Source of the DNA: Bretschneidera sinensis
Lineage: Eukaryota > Streptophyta > Magnoliopsida > Brassicales > Akaniaceae
DNA: 64,000 nt
Assembly (NCBI GenBank): GCA_023935145.1
Contig: CM043698.1
Coordinates: 14,430,001 to 14,494,000 of the forward strand
Direction: 5' to 3'
Shown: positions 47,101 through 58,615 of the stretch, in pieces
Position numbering within the stretch: position 1 is the first letter of the stretch
Layout: each line of letters starts with the position of its first letter
Program-made: the position numbers and the translations under genes
The notes under the pieces: generated by a model
Database searches by the model: none
The model's input: only the letters and a program-made list of their open reading frames with translations
What the model was told of the DNA's origin: nothing

Positions 47101-50100
47101 ATAAAATCATCTTCATTTAAAAAACTTTCCATTAAACTAAAACCCAAAAGGATTGAACCACCCTTCCTTGATGGAGGCCAATGGTTTTTCCACTCCGTCG
47201 AAGGCCCTCCTATTCCTTTCGTTCCAAGTCAACCAAAAAATAGACTGTGGAATCAAAGAATAAGCCTTGTCATCACTTTTGAAGCTCTAAAATTTCTCCA
47301 AGCCCACACCTCTTGAATGGAACTAGCAACATCCAAGAAATCCCCACAACATTAAAAGCCTTATCCCATAATTAGCTAGTGAAGGAGCAACTCAAAAGGA
47401 GATGGTGGATGGTCTCAACATTTTCTTTACAAAGGTTGCACCTATTGACCAAAGCTTTTCCTGTCCTTTGAAGATTATCGATGGTAAGAATACCACCCTA
47501 GTTGCTTTCCCAAGAGAAAAAAGCCACCTTCGATGCAGCACAAATTTTCCAAACTGGTTTCCACGAAAATGTTATCCCTTCCTCCAAAATACACATTATT
47601 AACAAGTGCCTTATAGAAAGAAACTTATGTCCCACATTCAAAATCCAATGAACCTTGTCCGCACATGGTAAACTAAGTTTTGCTTTGTAGATATTTGCAA
47701 AGAAGTTCCCAACATGTTGAATTTCCCAATCATGGGCACGGCTCATTGGAATATCCCTCACAATATTCCACTATGTAAGTGCACACGAGCTATTCAAAGT
47801 ATCCTTATATCTAGTAAGAGAGAAGACATCCGGAAACTAGTCCTTCGAGGAGTAGCTCTGTGCCACACATCATGCTAAAGCCAATTACAATCACCATTGC
47901 CACCTCAAAAGAAACATAAGGAAAGAACTCATCACAACATTTTCTTATCCACTTCCAAACCCCCGTGCACCATAAGAGCCTCTCCCTTCTTTTCTTATAT
48001 ATAAAAAAAAGAATCTCTCCCCTCTTTAGCAATCCACCTATTTATTTTCCACCCCCGACTTGGCTATAAGAACTTTCTGCAAAAGGAGATCGTTTTCCGC
48101 CGAGAATCTCCACAACCATTTGAATGAAGTGCGTTATTGAATAACAAAAGGGATTTGAGGGCTAAATCGCCTTGTTCAACGGGTTGTTTGAGAACCTCCA
48201 TTTAACCAAATGATATTTATATTCTTCCCGTGTTGGCGAAAGAAATCTTATTTGAATCCCTTCCAACTGCTTCGCCACTGCACTAAGTATAAAAGAGACA
48301 GTAAATCAGAAGGCTAGAGAGGATGCTTTTAATAAGAGTCAACCTACCCCCCTTGGAAAGATATTTTTTCTCTCAACCGGCCAACCTCTTCTCAAAATTT
48401 GAGATTCATTTAAGTATCGTGAAAACATCATATCATTGTTTTCAACTATCTCTTACATATTATAGAACATTAAAATGCAGTTAATAAATTCTCAATTGTT
48501 TTGGAAACTTGAGGATTGTTATTAATTTCTTGACAAATCTTTCATGCTAAAGAGAAAGTTCTTGTACCCATTAACTGAATTCTTGTTTGTCTGTTTCATC
48601 AACACTAGTAAGGCAAGTGAATCTCTGTATATTTTTCATGGTAATATTACATTGTTTCGCATTAGGCGCAGAGAGGAAGAAGAGGGATGAGGAAAGGATT
48701 TGTATGAAGAGAAGCAATTCTTGTTTGTCACGTGTTACTCATGCAAATAAAGTAAAAGGAGTGAGATATAACATACTGTAGGTTATAAAGGGAACCAAAT
48801 TCATTGATTAGAAAAACCCTTATTAATTCTCAATGTAAGATTCATTTGCTTAACAAACTGCCTTATATGGTGATTGCTTTGTCAAATCTAATCTTCCTTT
48901 CATCAATGAATATGAATACTAGCCTATTGGCAGGTTTTGATTTGTTTAGATAATCTTCTTAGGAGGAGATTCTTTTCTGTTTTCTAGAGCTTTGTGAAAC
49001 TGGAAAGATACAAGGGAACTTGCATTTTACAGATATTATTTTCCCTATTAGGGACGAGAAAAAGGCTGGAAATTGGTACCTCCCCCATAATGAACGGTAT
49101 ATTTAAATTGTTTTTCTTATTTGCAAGGTGATATGTCCTCTTAGGAGATTTTTTTTTAAAAGAAAGGAAAAGAAAAGAAAATGGAAGTCATCATTGGCAT
49201 GGATTATTAAGTGGCTCAGACCGCAACTTCAAAGCTTAATAGATTGGTGTATTGTTTCCATCATTTTTCATATATAGAAACCGTGTATTGTTTCCATAAT
49301 TTGCTGCTGGGGCTCAAAATGGATATATGTTGAAAATATTTACCTATTCCATAATCGGATAATACAGAAATTTTCATTTAAATTCTTTTGTTGTAACATG
49401 ACTAATTTTGGAAGGTTTAGGGGTTCTTCCATCAAAGCTCATCATGGGCAAGGCTCAATGGGAGTCACTCAAATCACAGCTTTAAGCCTCTTCATACCAT
49501 TTGAGGCATTTTGAGTTACATGTATTCAAGGTTATATATAGCATGCTATGGCATTCACTTCAGAAAAATGACCAAGTTTTGTTTATTGCATTGCATGTAT
49601 AGAACTTTATGTACGAACAGTAAAATAAAACAATACAAGGATAAGAAAAATTGGACAGAATGAACTTGCTTACCTAGAATGGGTTTACCAGGTGTGTTAT
49701 AGCATTTATTTTCACCCTACCATGTAATATTCTGATACTAAATTGCCAACAAATATATAAAAAAAAGTATCACATTTTACCATGAAACACTTGTTTTAGG
49801 TTGTGTTAGTCTTAAAGTTTTGTTTAGAGAACATTAATTGCTAGTTTAGCCAGAACTTATTTGTTGTTATCATTATGATTCTGAATTTTTCTCTATTTAA
49901 TTATTTATACTATTATATGAAGACTACTCATGAATCTGGTTTGGTGGCGGTAATTGATTCTATCGCACATATCCTTCCCATTATTCCCTTACTTGGTGTC
50001 TTTTATGTTGCCTCTTGTCTTGAATTCTTTAATTTTCTCTGCTTATCACTGTCGGTACAAAAGGAAAGCTATAGAAAATGCTCCACATGATGTCATCATT

Positions 50101-50875
50101 GTGCAATTTTTATTACTAATATAAAAGAGTAGTTATTTAATTCATACCACAATTGGGCTTTATTCAGGTCTATAGAGTAGCACAAGAAATTCTCATTTCT
50201 GAAACCTTTTCTTTTCAAAAGTATTCATGTCAGCATAGAGATTTTTCTTTTCAATAGAAACTGGTTCTAAGGCATGACGTCCGTTCCTCTTCTTATTTCC
50301 TGCAAATTAATTGCTCATAAGCAACTTAATTTTTCTATTTTATGTTATCTTCTGTAAGTTATCAATCAATGCTGCTGAATTATCTTCTACGTAAACCTGC
50401 GTTTGTTTTATGACATTGAACGGGGATCCAATCCTGAACCTGATAGAGATGTCGCTTATATTCTCTTACATTGTTTAGCTCATCTTACTAGCATTTGTCA
50501 ATTGTATTTTGTGCTTGCCTTTGCCATTCTTGTAGAGAGATGATACAGCATAGGCAATACAACCAAAAAGTCGATGTTTATAGCTTTGGAATTGTCCTCT
50601 GGGAGCTAATCACGGGTATGCTTCCCTTCCAAAACATGACAGCAGTGCAGGCAGCATTTGCTGTGGTGAACAAGGGCGTAAGGCCAGTTATCCCGAATGA
50701 TTGTCTCCCTGTGCTGAGCGAGATCATGACACGGTGCTGGGACACCAATCCTGAATTTCGTCCACCCTTCACTGAGATTGTCAGGATGCTTGAAAATGCT
50801 GAAACTGAGATTTTGACAACTGTACGCAAAGCGCGCTTCAGGTGTTGCATGACTCAACCAATGACAATTGAGTGA
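41102..50875 (+). CDS. Raf-like protein kinase B (STY13/RAF28 type, paralogue of A)
   Basis: This is a second, intact copy of the group C Raf-like kinase. Coding exons are 41102-42030 and 50536-50875, giving 422 aa. It is nearly identical to kinase A in both exons, with the same phase-2 intron splitting the Pro codon of APE. All catalytic motifs are present: [26 protein letters not shown] at 285-287 again followed by Gly, GTYRWMAP/E and [13 protein letters not shown]. It differs by four extra residues before helix [15 protein letters not shown] against [10 protein letters not shown] in A. No stops or frameshifts were seen, so both paralogues look functional. A and B lie in direct order about 19 kb apart and share UTR and intron homology, so they arose by segmental tandem duplication rather than retroposition. 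Downstream, the 3' UTR aligns with that of A for about 150 bp. Confidence 0.92.
42554..44147 (-). mobile_element. L1-type LINE copy 1, 5'-truncated
   Basis: The poly(A) end is on the left (TTTTTTTTTTGATAAATAAT). The minus-strand frame 43649-42933 carries the C-terminal part of a plant LINE ORF2 with [22 protein letters not shown]-like and LWYDTW sequence, continuing toward the reverse-transcriptase zinc-binding domain (NILVDKD, RKLIFLC). It is disrupted by frameshifts. Flanks TATGCCTTCATC (left, about 42542) and TATGCCTTTATC (right, about 44148) look like a 12-bp target duplication, which defines the ends. The catalytic RT core is missing through 5' truncation. Confidence 0.8.
44726..44950 (-). 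mobile_element. tRNA-derived SINE
   Basis: On the minus strand the element begins AGGGGTTAGCTCAAGTGGT, which holds a pol III A box, and continues to a B-box-like GGTCTTGTGTTTGATTCC. It ends near CGGATACTCTCGTAATCC followed by about ten A. Flanks GAACTTTCTA (left) and GAAGTTTCTA (right) fit a 10-bp target duplication at 9/10. The length of about 225 bp fits plant SINEs. Confidence 0.75.
44960..46030 (-). mobile_element. L1-type LINE copy 2, 5'-truncated
   Basis: It has the same 3' end as copy 1 (AGAAGCACCAAGGGGTGCAA at 45002). Minus-strand fragments include [16 protein letters not shown] and [24 protein letters not shown] sequence, the usual zinc-binding region at the end of plant LINE ORF2, and [17 protein letters not shown] further up. 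Frames are broken. It is bounded on the right by a short 29-bp repeat. Confidence 0.72.
46031..46105. repeat. 29-bp minisatellite, 2.6 copies
   Basis: A unit starting CAAAGATGCCCCCTTCCACC repeats at 46031, 46060 and 46089 with no visible change, next to the end of LINE copy 2. Confidence 0.85.
47055..48405 (-). mobile_element. L1-type LINE copy 3, 5'-truncated
   Basis: Minus-strand fragments match the same ORF2 region as copies 1 and 2, such as [17 protein letters not shown] and [19 protein letters not shown]. The far end (about 48300-48400, CCTACCCCCCTTGGAAAGAT) corresponds to 43880-43910 of copy 1. Ends were placed where homology to the kinase A intron resumes. Frames are broken. Confidence 0.7.
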
Positions 50876-52346
50876 TCCAGAATAGAAGAACGAAGAACAG
50901 ATGGTAAAGGTAAAGAAAGATATAAATGAAAACTGAAAGGATAAACAGAAGCAGTAAGAGTTTTACATGAAAGTTTGTGTATCTATCTGTGTAACTTTTT
51001 TTTTTTTCTTCTTCAGATAGGAGGTAACTAGTTGTAGTGGACTAGTGTTGAAGGGGTCGTAGTTTCGTAGTTCCAGTGGTAGGGGAGCATTGTTGCGTGT
51101 TTCCTGCAGTATGGGGACTTGCATTCTAGTTGATTGCTCTTGTTTTTACCATAAATGCAGGGTTCTCTATTGGATCAATATAAACCCTAAGGGTTCTCTT
51201 CTCTGCTTATTAATGCCTGTATGGATTTACTAATACCTGTTACTGAACATTACTATCCAGAAAGCATTCCAATTTATTTGGTGCTGGAAGACATGCCTGG
51301 TAATAGTTGTAGAGGATCGGTTGATTTTTTTTTTTTTGAAAATTGTTTTCATAAAAAAGTGTTTTCGAAGAGGCTTCTGTTGCCAGAAATAAGCTCCTAT
51401 TTTTTTTTTTTTTAAATACAGGAATTTGTTCTTAAAAATTGAAGCCAAACAGGCCCAGCTACCATTTCACTGATTAACTCTACAGACACTATTGGACTTG
51501 AGTAATGCTCCAGTTTTGGTTTCAGTAGTGTTCTACTGTGAACTTTTGTCAGTTCCGTGTCATTTTGCTTAAACTTGTCAATTTATAAGCAAGCTGAACA
51601 GAGGAAGGTTTTCATATTCCTCGTGAAGTTGGGTTGTGTATGATTTATTTAATCAAATGATAAAGTTAGTGTTGGGTCTTGGCAATGGGCAGTTGAGATC
51701 AGGTTATGCTTCTAGGCAAAACTCAGGCAGCTTTGATCAGGTAATGCCTATGCAGGAACAATCTATTCCTCAAGATCAAACTGTCGTCTTTAGTTTTAGT
51801 ACGATGAGCTTAGCCTTCTTTGTGTACAGCTATGTTTCGAATTCAATTCGAGCTGATACCATTTCAATTAAAAAAAAAAACCATCATCTTTAAAATACTT
51901 GAGCTTTAGGTAAAGATACTGCTGAATACATATCTGAAATAGGGTGCAGAAATGTGGCACAACTTCACGCATAATCGCATCATTGTATTTTTGCACCCCT
52001 ACCTTGAAGCTCCTCTTACCAAGCAAAGCAACAACTAGGGATGAATCCGCAACACATCCAATTGGATGTCCAACGTCAAAAAACAATAATTATAGACTTT
52101 AAACCATACTTGGTTGGCAAATTTGATCAGTGATTTATATCTGAGTTTGTAGAGTACATATAATGCAATTGCTGAACCCAGCAGGAGAAAAGTTCAATGA
52201 ATTTTCACAAAACTAATACCCTTACTCTGTTGTTCATGCTATATATCAGGCCCAGTAATCCTAACTATTTCTTGCTTCACAACCCAGTTAGTGATTATGT
52301 TTTGTCGGAGAAATCAGGCTGCTGCATACGGTTTCTGTTTAAGAAT
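50876..52346. other. convergent 3' ends of kinase B and the RRM gene
   Basis: The left part is the 3' UTR of kinase B, alignable with that of A. The right part (about 51.9-52.35 kb) is the likely 3' UTR of the minus-strand RRM gene. No additional gene was recognised; the short frame at 51636-51893 lacks support. Confidence 0.5.
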
Positions 52347-55300
52347 TTACTTGTCTGGTTTAACTAGAAGCTGCTGGTGGAGGCCAGTGGAAACAGCTTC
52401 TTTTCCTTCACCAACTGCTGGAGCTGACGCTTCTGATGGAGCAGAGGTAGACTCTCGTCGCCATTGTAGATGAGGGCTGGAAAAATATGGTCTACCCGGA
52501 ACAGCATTTCTGTTAAGCTGAGGTAATGATGCTTGGGGCAGCTTCCCAGCAAGTTGGGCTGATGCTGATGCTTCTACAGCTGCTTCTGCCTTCTTCAAAA
52601 CCTACATAGAAATTAAGCCAACTTAAAAATGAACTTAACATAAAGCATTCTAGTCTCCAGTATCATCAACAGTTCTCCAAAAGGCATATTACAAACAGAA
52701 CAATCAAGATCCCTTCACTAATAATTTTCTTAATCTCATATTATTTAATAAATTATTCAATTTTTTATATTTATAACTTTATCGATTTATATCAATTATA
52801 AAATCAAATCAAATAACAAATAAAGTAATAATTTTAAATTCATTCTTTCGCTTTCTCCATTTCATGTTTATATTCTTCTCTTCATATTCAACATTCACAA
52901 TCATATTAACAAGGACATAAAGATTATACACATCGGCAGAGAACCAATTAACAAATAACTATATGCTAAATCAAACTGAAATCCACATGAGGAACAAGCT
53001 TGCATGACACTAAAAGCAGAATAAGTCTTGTTTCATCCCCATCCCTTTAGAGCACCAATGGTATGCAACGCATAAAGAGATTATGTTGGCATATGAAAGT
53101 ATAAATACAAGAGGGAGAAGTTCCTTCCCTCATGTTCATATTTGAACAGGTTAAAGTGGATGCCCTCACAGGCAAGATCCAGAAACACACTCCCATATTT
53201 TAGGGCCAGAAAAAAAAATGTCCAAAAAATTCTACCAAGCAAGTCCCTTGAGTGGAGGGCTACAGAAGTGAAGACTACAACCTATTGTCCATGAATGTAG
53301 ATTGTAGGCTAAATTTGTACTAATACATTAGATGATAAATATAGACCAGGTTGTCCTGCAGAGAAATTGAAGAAAATTCAGTTTGAACACATGGCCTAAT
53401 GAACAATAAAACTACTTCATTTCCTGAATTATCAACTTTAAGCAAGTCAGAATAAATAAATCTTCACATGGGTGTACCCAAAAGAAATGTTCCCAAGGTT
53501 CATTTTGTGTTCGAGACAGTTTTCTCAACTCCCCATTTTCTTCTCTTCCCCGCTTCATCATCAAGCAGTTCAATGGATTAAGTGATCTTTTACGAGACAT
53601 GAACACTTACCTTCACAGTCCTTGAAAAGAATGTAGTACCACTTAATGCCACTGCTTTGCCAACTGACTCCTTGCTAGCAAAAGTGACATAAGCAGCCCT
53701 AAAAGAGAAAATAGTAGATATTCTCATAAGCCAATATCATAGCCAAAAAAACTTGTGTGATAGGAACATATGCTCTTCGGTGACTACAACAAGTCAGCTG
53801 AATAAATGGCATTTACCCTTTTGGCTGGCCAGTTGCTTTGTCAGTCAAAATCACCACATTGTCAACCGCCCCGCACTTGGTAAAGTACAACGATATAGAT
53901 TCTTTAGTTGCTGCAAAATGTACCTGATTTTTAAAGTGAACAGGCATCATTTTCATGAGATGGTTTTAACAACAAACTTTACCTAGAAAAAGCTTATATA
54001 AACAGCCAAAATACCATAACTTCATAAAATTGATTGGCTGTTTGGTGGGGGAATAACAGCCAAACTGCCAATGATATCCTAAGAGTGGAGTAGACCATAG
54101 ACCACAATACGAGGTTTAAAAGCAACACTGTAAATGAAACTCAACTGCCACTGTGTCTACAATTTTGCATTAAGCCATACCAAAAGCCCACTATAGTTGG
54201 CTTTAATAAAAGGGACAAGCAAATTATCTTTAGTCGGGATGAGCTTTGATGATTTTTATTTTCAATAAGTAGGATGGACTTGAGGATGTGAAGTCAGTTT
54301 GTACAGGATTACTAAAATGAACATATTATAGGCAATGCATTATCTGTATAAGCATCGCATTGATATGTCCATTTAGATATTAATATATATGAGCAGAGTT
54401 TCAACCTATACTCATAACAGGGCCTTAGGCCTACCTTAGGATCCATGAACATCAATACTCGATGAGCCAATATGATTTAGGCATATACACCCTCAAATAT
54501 AAGCCTGTTCCATCTATGATTTAGGCAGACTCTTTTTTATAAGTGATTTATGCTGATACTAAGTGTGGTAGCCCAAAGTTACATCATTAGAACCCTAACA
54601 TTAAGCCTGAATTAGTCATCAGAACCTACATGAATAACTGCTTGGTATGAACAAAAAAAAAAGGGATTTCTGGAGAACGGCAACATCACCATGGAAAGAT
54701 TTTAAGAACTACCGAGAAACAAATCAAAACAAAAGGAAAAAACATGAAAAATTATCACCGAGATTACATTTGTCAGAAATACAGTTCTTGACTCAATATC
54801 ATCCTCCTGATGCTTTAGTACACCTGCAAATGCTCAAATGAATAAATTATGTGCTGTAAAACAAGCATTTGAGACAATACAGAATCCGCCGCTATTATCA
54901 ACTTGACTAGCGAAATCAATGGAGAAACAATGTCCATCAAGTCAGCATCCATAGGAATTTTAGAGGTCTTCTATTTAAATGATAGATAAAAATAACATAA
55001 AATAAATTTAATTGTATCTCACAAGCAACGAAATTTCTAGAAAGAAACATTTTGAGATCATCGTCAAATATTCAAATTCCTTGATTAAAAGGAGGAAAAA
55101 GAAAAATCTCTGAATGTAGAAGAACAGTGCGAAGATTTCCGCATCAAAACTGAGGATGCAGAGGATATAGAATAATATAACTCCAATATCTTTCTCCTGG
55201 CCTCACACGCACTACTGACCTCATATAGCCAAACCCAAGAAGCATGAGACTCTGGCTTAGTTTAGTTCAGTTGAGTTTTTATATATGTTTACATACTTAT

Positions 55301-55710
55301 ATATATATGTATACAAGTATCCATGTATTTTTCTTTTGATCAATTCGATGCAATGGAGGACAGAAACGATATAAAATAATGTAACTCCATGTTTCTCCTG
55401 ACCTGATACATACTGGAGAAATATGATTCCATCTAGCCGAACCCAAGACGCATGAGAATCGGGCTTATTTTAGTTCAGTTGAGTTTTTATATGTGTGTAC
55501 ATATGTGTATATATGTATGTAAATATTTTTCTCTTGATCAGTTCATGCAATAGAGAAGGGCGCGCACACACACAAAAAAAAAGTAATTGGTACATGTGCA
55601 CACACACGCACAAAAGTAATTGATACATGTGCACACACACACGCATTATACTCCCAAATGCGTTTTTTTGTACTCGTGCATCTTTCTCACTAAGACAAAC
55701 ACAAATGTAA

Positions 55711-55765
<55 letters not shown>

Positions 55766-58615
55766 GAACAAAATGGAAAACTCTAAATTTTTTAAGACCC
55801 CACTTCCTATAATATTTCTTTAAGCTGCGGAATGGCCTTACCAGACTGCAACAATAAATAGGGTTTTCCACCCTTTTCCTTCTCCATCTGCTTTGCTCGA
55901 AGTTTAGACATTTCCATTTCAATTTGACGCAATCTTTGCTTAACATCCAGTACTTCCTGTAAAAGGGAAGGCCTTCATACTTTAACACACTAAGCAACTA
56001 ACCCCTTCATAGTAGTAGTTATGTGGTATTATTACAGATTGAAAATGATTTAGCTGGCATAAAACATACAGAGACAAGCTTTGGGGTACTTTTTGAATCC
56101 TTGTCAGTCAAGTTTGATTTCTTCGAATCCTGTGAAGGTTCTTTGCACCAAAAGTCCATGTTACTATCACCCACCAAAGAAACTGAACCAGTGCAAGCAC
56201 CGTTACTGATCTCACCAAAGTTCCTCTTTCGCCTAATATTATTAGCAGCACGAGGTTCATTGACTGTAGTACTCACTCCATGCTCTGATTCCCTACTTTT
56301 GGGAGGGTTGTTACTCCCACACCTGTTACCAAGCACAGGAACTTCCCTCACTGTTCTCCTACTTAGTTCAACATTTGGCACAGTAAGCATTGATACACGC
56401 TTGTGAAGCACTTCCTCGTTTTGCTTCATAGCACCAACACCATCCACCTCAGCAATCTTGCTGCTTACAGATGTGTCGGCACATGGCTTGCCCAATCTAT
56501 CCCAAACACTACGCCGAAGCTTTTCATTTTGGTGGGTTACTGCATCAGCAGATCTTGGTGATATAATTCTTCCTGAAACATTAGTGTTATGTGGAGAAAT
56601 CAGCTTCAACATAAATTGCTATATATGTAATTCATGCATCATTTAAGGTGCCCAAATGGTACCTTTTTTTTTGGATAAAGTAAATCTTTATTTACCCAAA
56701 GGAAACAAAGCAGAGAACCTGCTACGGGCCCAAATGGTACCTGATATGGCAGATTGTGGATTCCTAAGAACCAATTCTCTTTTTGGTAAATATAGAAGCT
56801 GATTACGCAACCCACTGCAATTGCCATAGACAATCTGCTCTACAATGAGCAAATGCTGGTGTTAAAGGAAAATGTGTAGAAATGTTTTGGAACCAGCTAA
56901 AGCCATAAGCTCTGCACACCTTCTTTGATTTATCAGTGCATTGAACGCCTTGTTCCCCATCAGGTGGAATCACAGAAGAGCTTCCCTTCCCAGAAGACTC
57001 AAATGTTAAGGAATTTTCGTTGATGTTTTCAGTTGCACCAACTCTTCTTAAAATTCCATCTCTGCATTCCTGTGACAACACCTTCTTGGTATTTACCTGA
57101 GAGAAAGGAGTGGCAAAGGCTAGACGATGTTGAAAGCCTTCAGAAAATTTCATATCATTGCGGGGAACAGGAATACAAGCTGAGGCTGATGGTTCGTAGA
57201 ACTTCTCATCTTTGGTCTGCCACAGCAACTACATTAAAAACTTATCCAAACAATTAAGCAGCAGTATCATGCACTGATAACTGCACGGGAGGTACTAATA
57301 TTACCATCATTGCATTCGCGGGGTCAGTGCCATAAAGTTTGAAATCCCCTGACTTGTCAATTCTCGAATCCTTGTCTCTGTGACTATCATGGGAACTGGA
57401 GACTATGGCATCTTTTGGATCTGCTGAGGCAACATCTCCATTTCCTTGAGGAAAATGTTTCAAGAGAAGCTCCCATAACCTAGAAAATATATATTATATA
57501 TGTATGTGGAAACATACAGGGCAGTCATCAATTATTCAAGTGATAGAAACAGCCAAGACATCACAGTCTTTTTGTTTTGAGTTTCAACATCATACATTCT
57601 GTAAGTTATCTTATTAATTAGTCAGATGAATGAACGCCATTGTAAATAACTAGGAGTACAAGAATCTCAATACCAAGAAACGAATTCTCCGCTCCGCTCC
57701 CCAAGAAATGCTTCTAAATCATCTTTTGCCTGATATTGGTTCTTTCCATTACAAACAAGCACTGTAATGTATTCCTGAAAGGAGAGCAAAACATCATTTA
57801 CACATGTATAAAACATACGTGTTTGTTACAAGGATTAATTAGTTTGCAAAAAGAGGTTTCTACAAGTATGACAAGATGAATCAGATAAACAAACGTTAAT
57901 TGATTTCACAAATCATGAGGACATGACAAAAACAAAATAACAGCATGTAACCCAAGTTGGCAAGAACTGACACTAACAGCTCATAGAATAGAGTATAAGA
58001 GGATGAGATTGATAAATTAGTAGGGTTTCAACTTTCAAAACCAATAGAGTACAATTCACGGCGTTGTAATTTATAAAGCAAAAGTAAAACGAACTAAGAA
58101 GTTAATCGTTCTTAATAGCAGCTTCCGCTCGATTTCCGAGATTTTATTTTTACTTACCAAAAAAACAATTCAGGACGAATTATTAGGCATATTTATTTAT
58201 TTATTGCTAGGGCTTAACAGACCACAATTTGGAAAATCAAAAGAAGAGAACATGAGCATACAACAGATGCAAAAGAAGAAAACTACAACAAAAAAAAATG
58301 AGAATCAGTTACGCGTTTGGTTGTAAAGAAAACAAAAAGGAATAAAAACGAGAGAGAGAGAGAGAGAGTACATACAGCGAGAACGTCGTCAGTATAATTG
58401 ACGAGGAAGAGGAGGAGCTTCTCAGAAACGAAAGCTTTGAGGTTGGATGCAGCCTCTGATTTCCTTGAAATCTTGAAGGAAACTGCCTCTGCCTCTCCCT
58501 CTCCCTCTCCTGCCATTATCATTCCTTTCTTCATTCTTTCTATGAGGAAGCTATTACTAGTGGTATTTTTACTATCATCGTTAACATTCCTATAATTTTT
58601 TTTACCCATTGACAC
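52347..58615 (-). CDS. RNA-binding protein with PWI-like N-terminus and C-terminal RRM
   Basis: A complete gene with 11 exons on the minus strand: 58615-58376, 57774-57674, 57479-57305, 57216-56920, 56834-56741, 56572-56070, 55956-55842, 54823-54768, 53923-53817, 53698-53611 and 52601-52347. All junctions are GT/AG, the phases agree, and the frame gives 676 aa. Residues about 45-125 (AASNLKAFVSEKLLLFLVNY, then LEAFLGERSGEFVSWLWELL) resemble the PWI-like N-terminal fold of Nab2/ZC3H14-type RNA proteins. The middle is acidic/Ser-rich and disordered, with LRRSVWDRLGKP. Residues about 474-500 form a coiled coil (QRLRQIEMEMSKLRAKQMEK). The RRM spans about 520-593, with RNP2 TVFLTNV and RNP1 KGAAYVTF, close in style to PABPN1-type RRMs. 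The likely role is nuclear mRNA binding; that is inference. The ATG at 58615 opens the frame; MAGEGEG (at 58514) is an alternative start. I do not know a firm gene name. Confidence 0.88.
55150..55640. repeat. ~200-bp tandem duplication plus CA-rich doublet in RRM gene intron
   Basis: Two diverged copies (about 55160-55365 and 55366-55560) share CATGAGA(C/A)TC, TTTAGTTCAGTTGAGTTTTT and TTGATCA(A/G)TTC. They are followed by a smaller doublet, GTAATTG(G/A)TACATGTGCACA at about 55582 and 55615. Confidence 0.7.
55716..55761. repeat. (TA)n microsatellite
   Basis: About 22 TA dinucleotides in the intron between exons 7 and 8 of the RRM gene. Confidence 0.9.
56650..56741 (-). mobile_element. short poly(A) retroposon on a splice donor
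   Basis: An insert of 64 bp between two exact copies of GCCCAAATGGTACC (56650-56663 and 56728-56741). On the minus strand the insert ends AAAGATTTACTTTATCC then about nine A, with an AATAAA signal inside. The 14-bp direct repeats and A-tail are marks of LINE-mediated insertion. The right repeat contains the end of exon 5 and its GT donor (56741/56740). Confidence 0.85.

Larger units (their letters stand above)
42031..50535 (+). other. kinase B last intron (8.5 kb)
   Basis: The donor GTAAGT is at 42031 and the acceptor CTTGTAG ends at 50535. The parts outside the inserted LINEs and SINE (notably 46.3-47.0 and 48.4-50.5 kb) are homologous to the kinase A intron. No separate host gene was found inside. 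Confidence 0.8.

Noticed and set aside
55470..55997. 175-codon minus-strand frame over exon 7
   Set aside because: It runs through the (TA)n tract and uses a different frame from the spliced exon 55956-55842, which fits the gene model.
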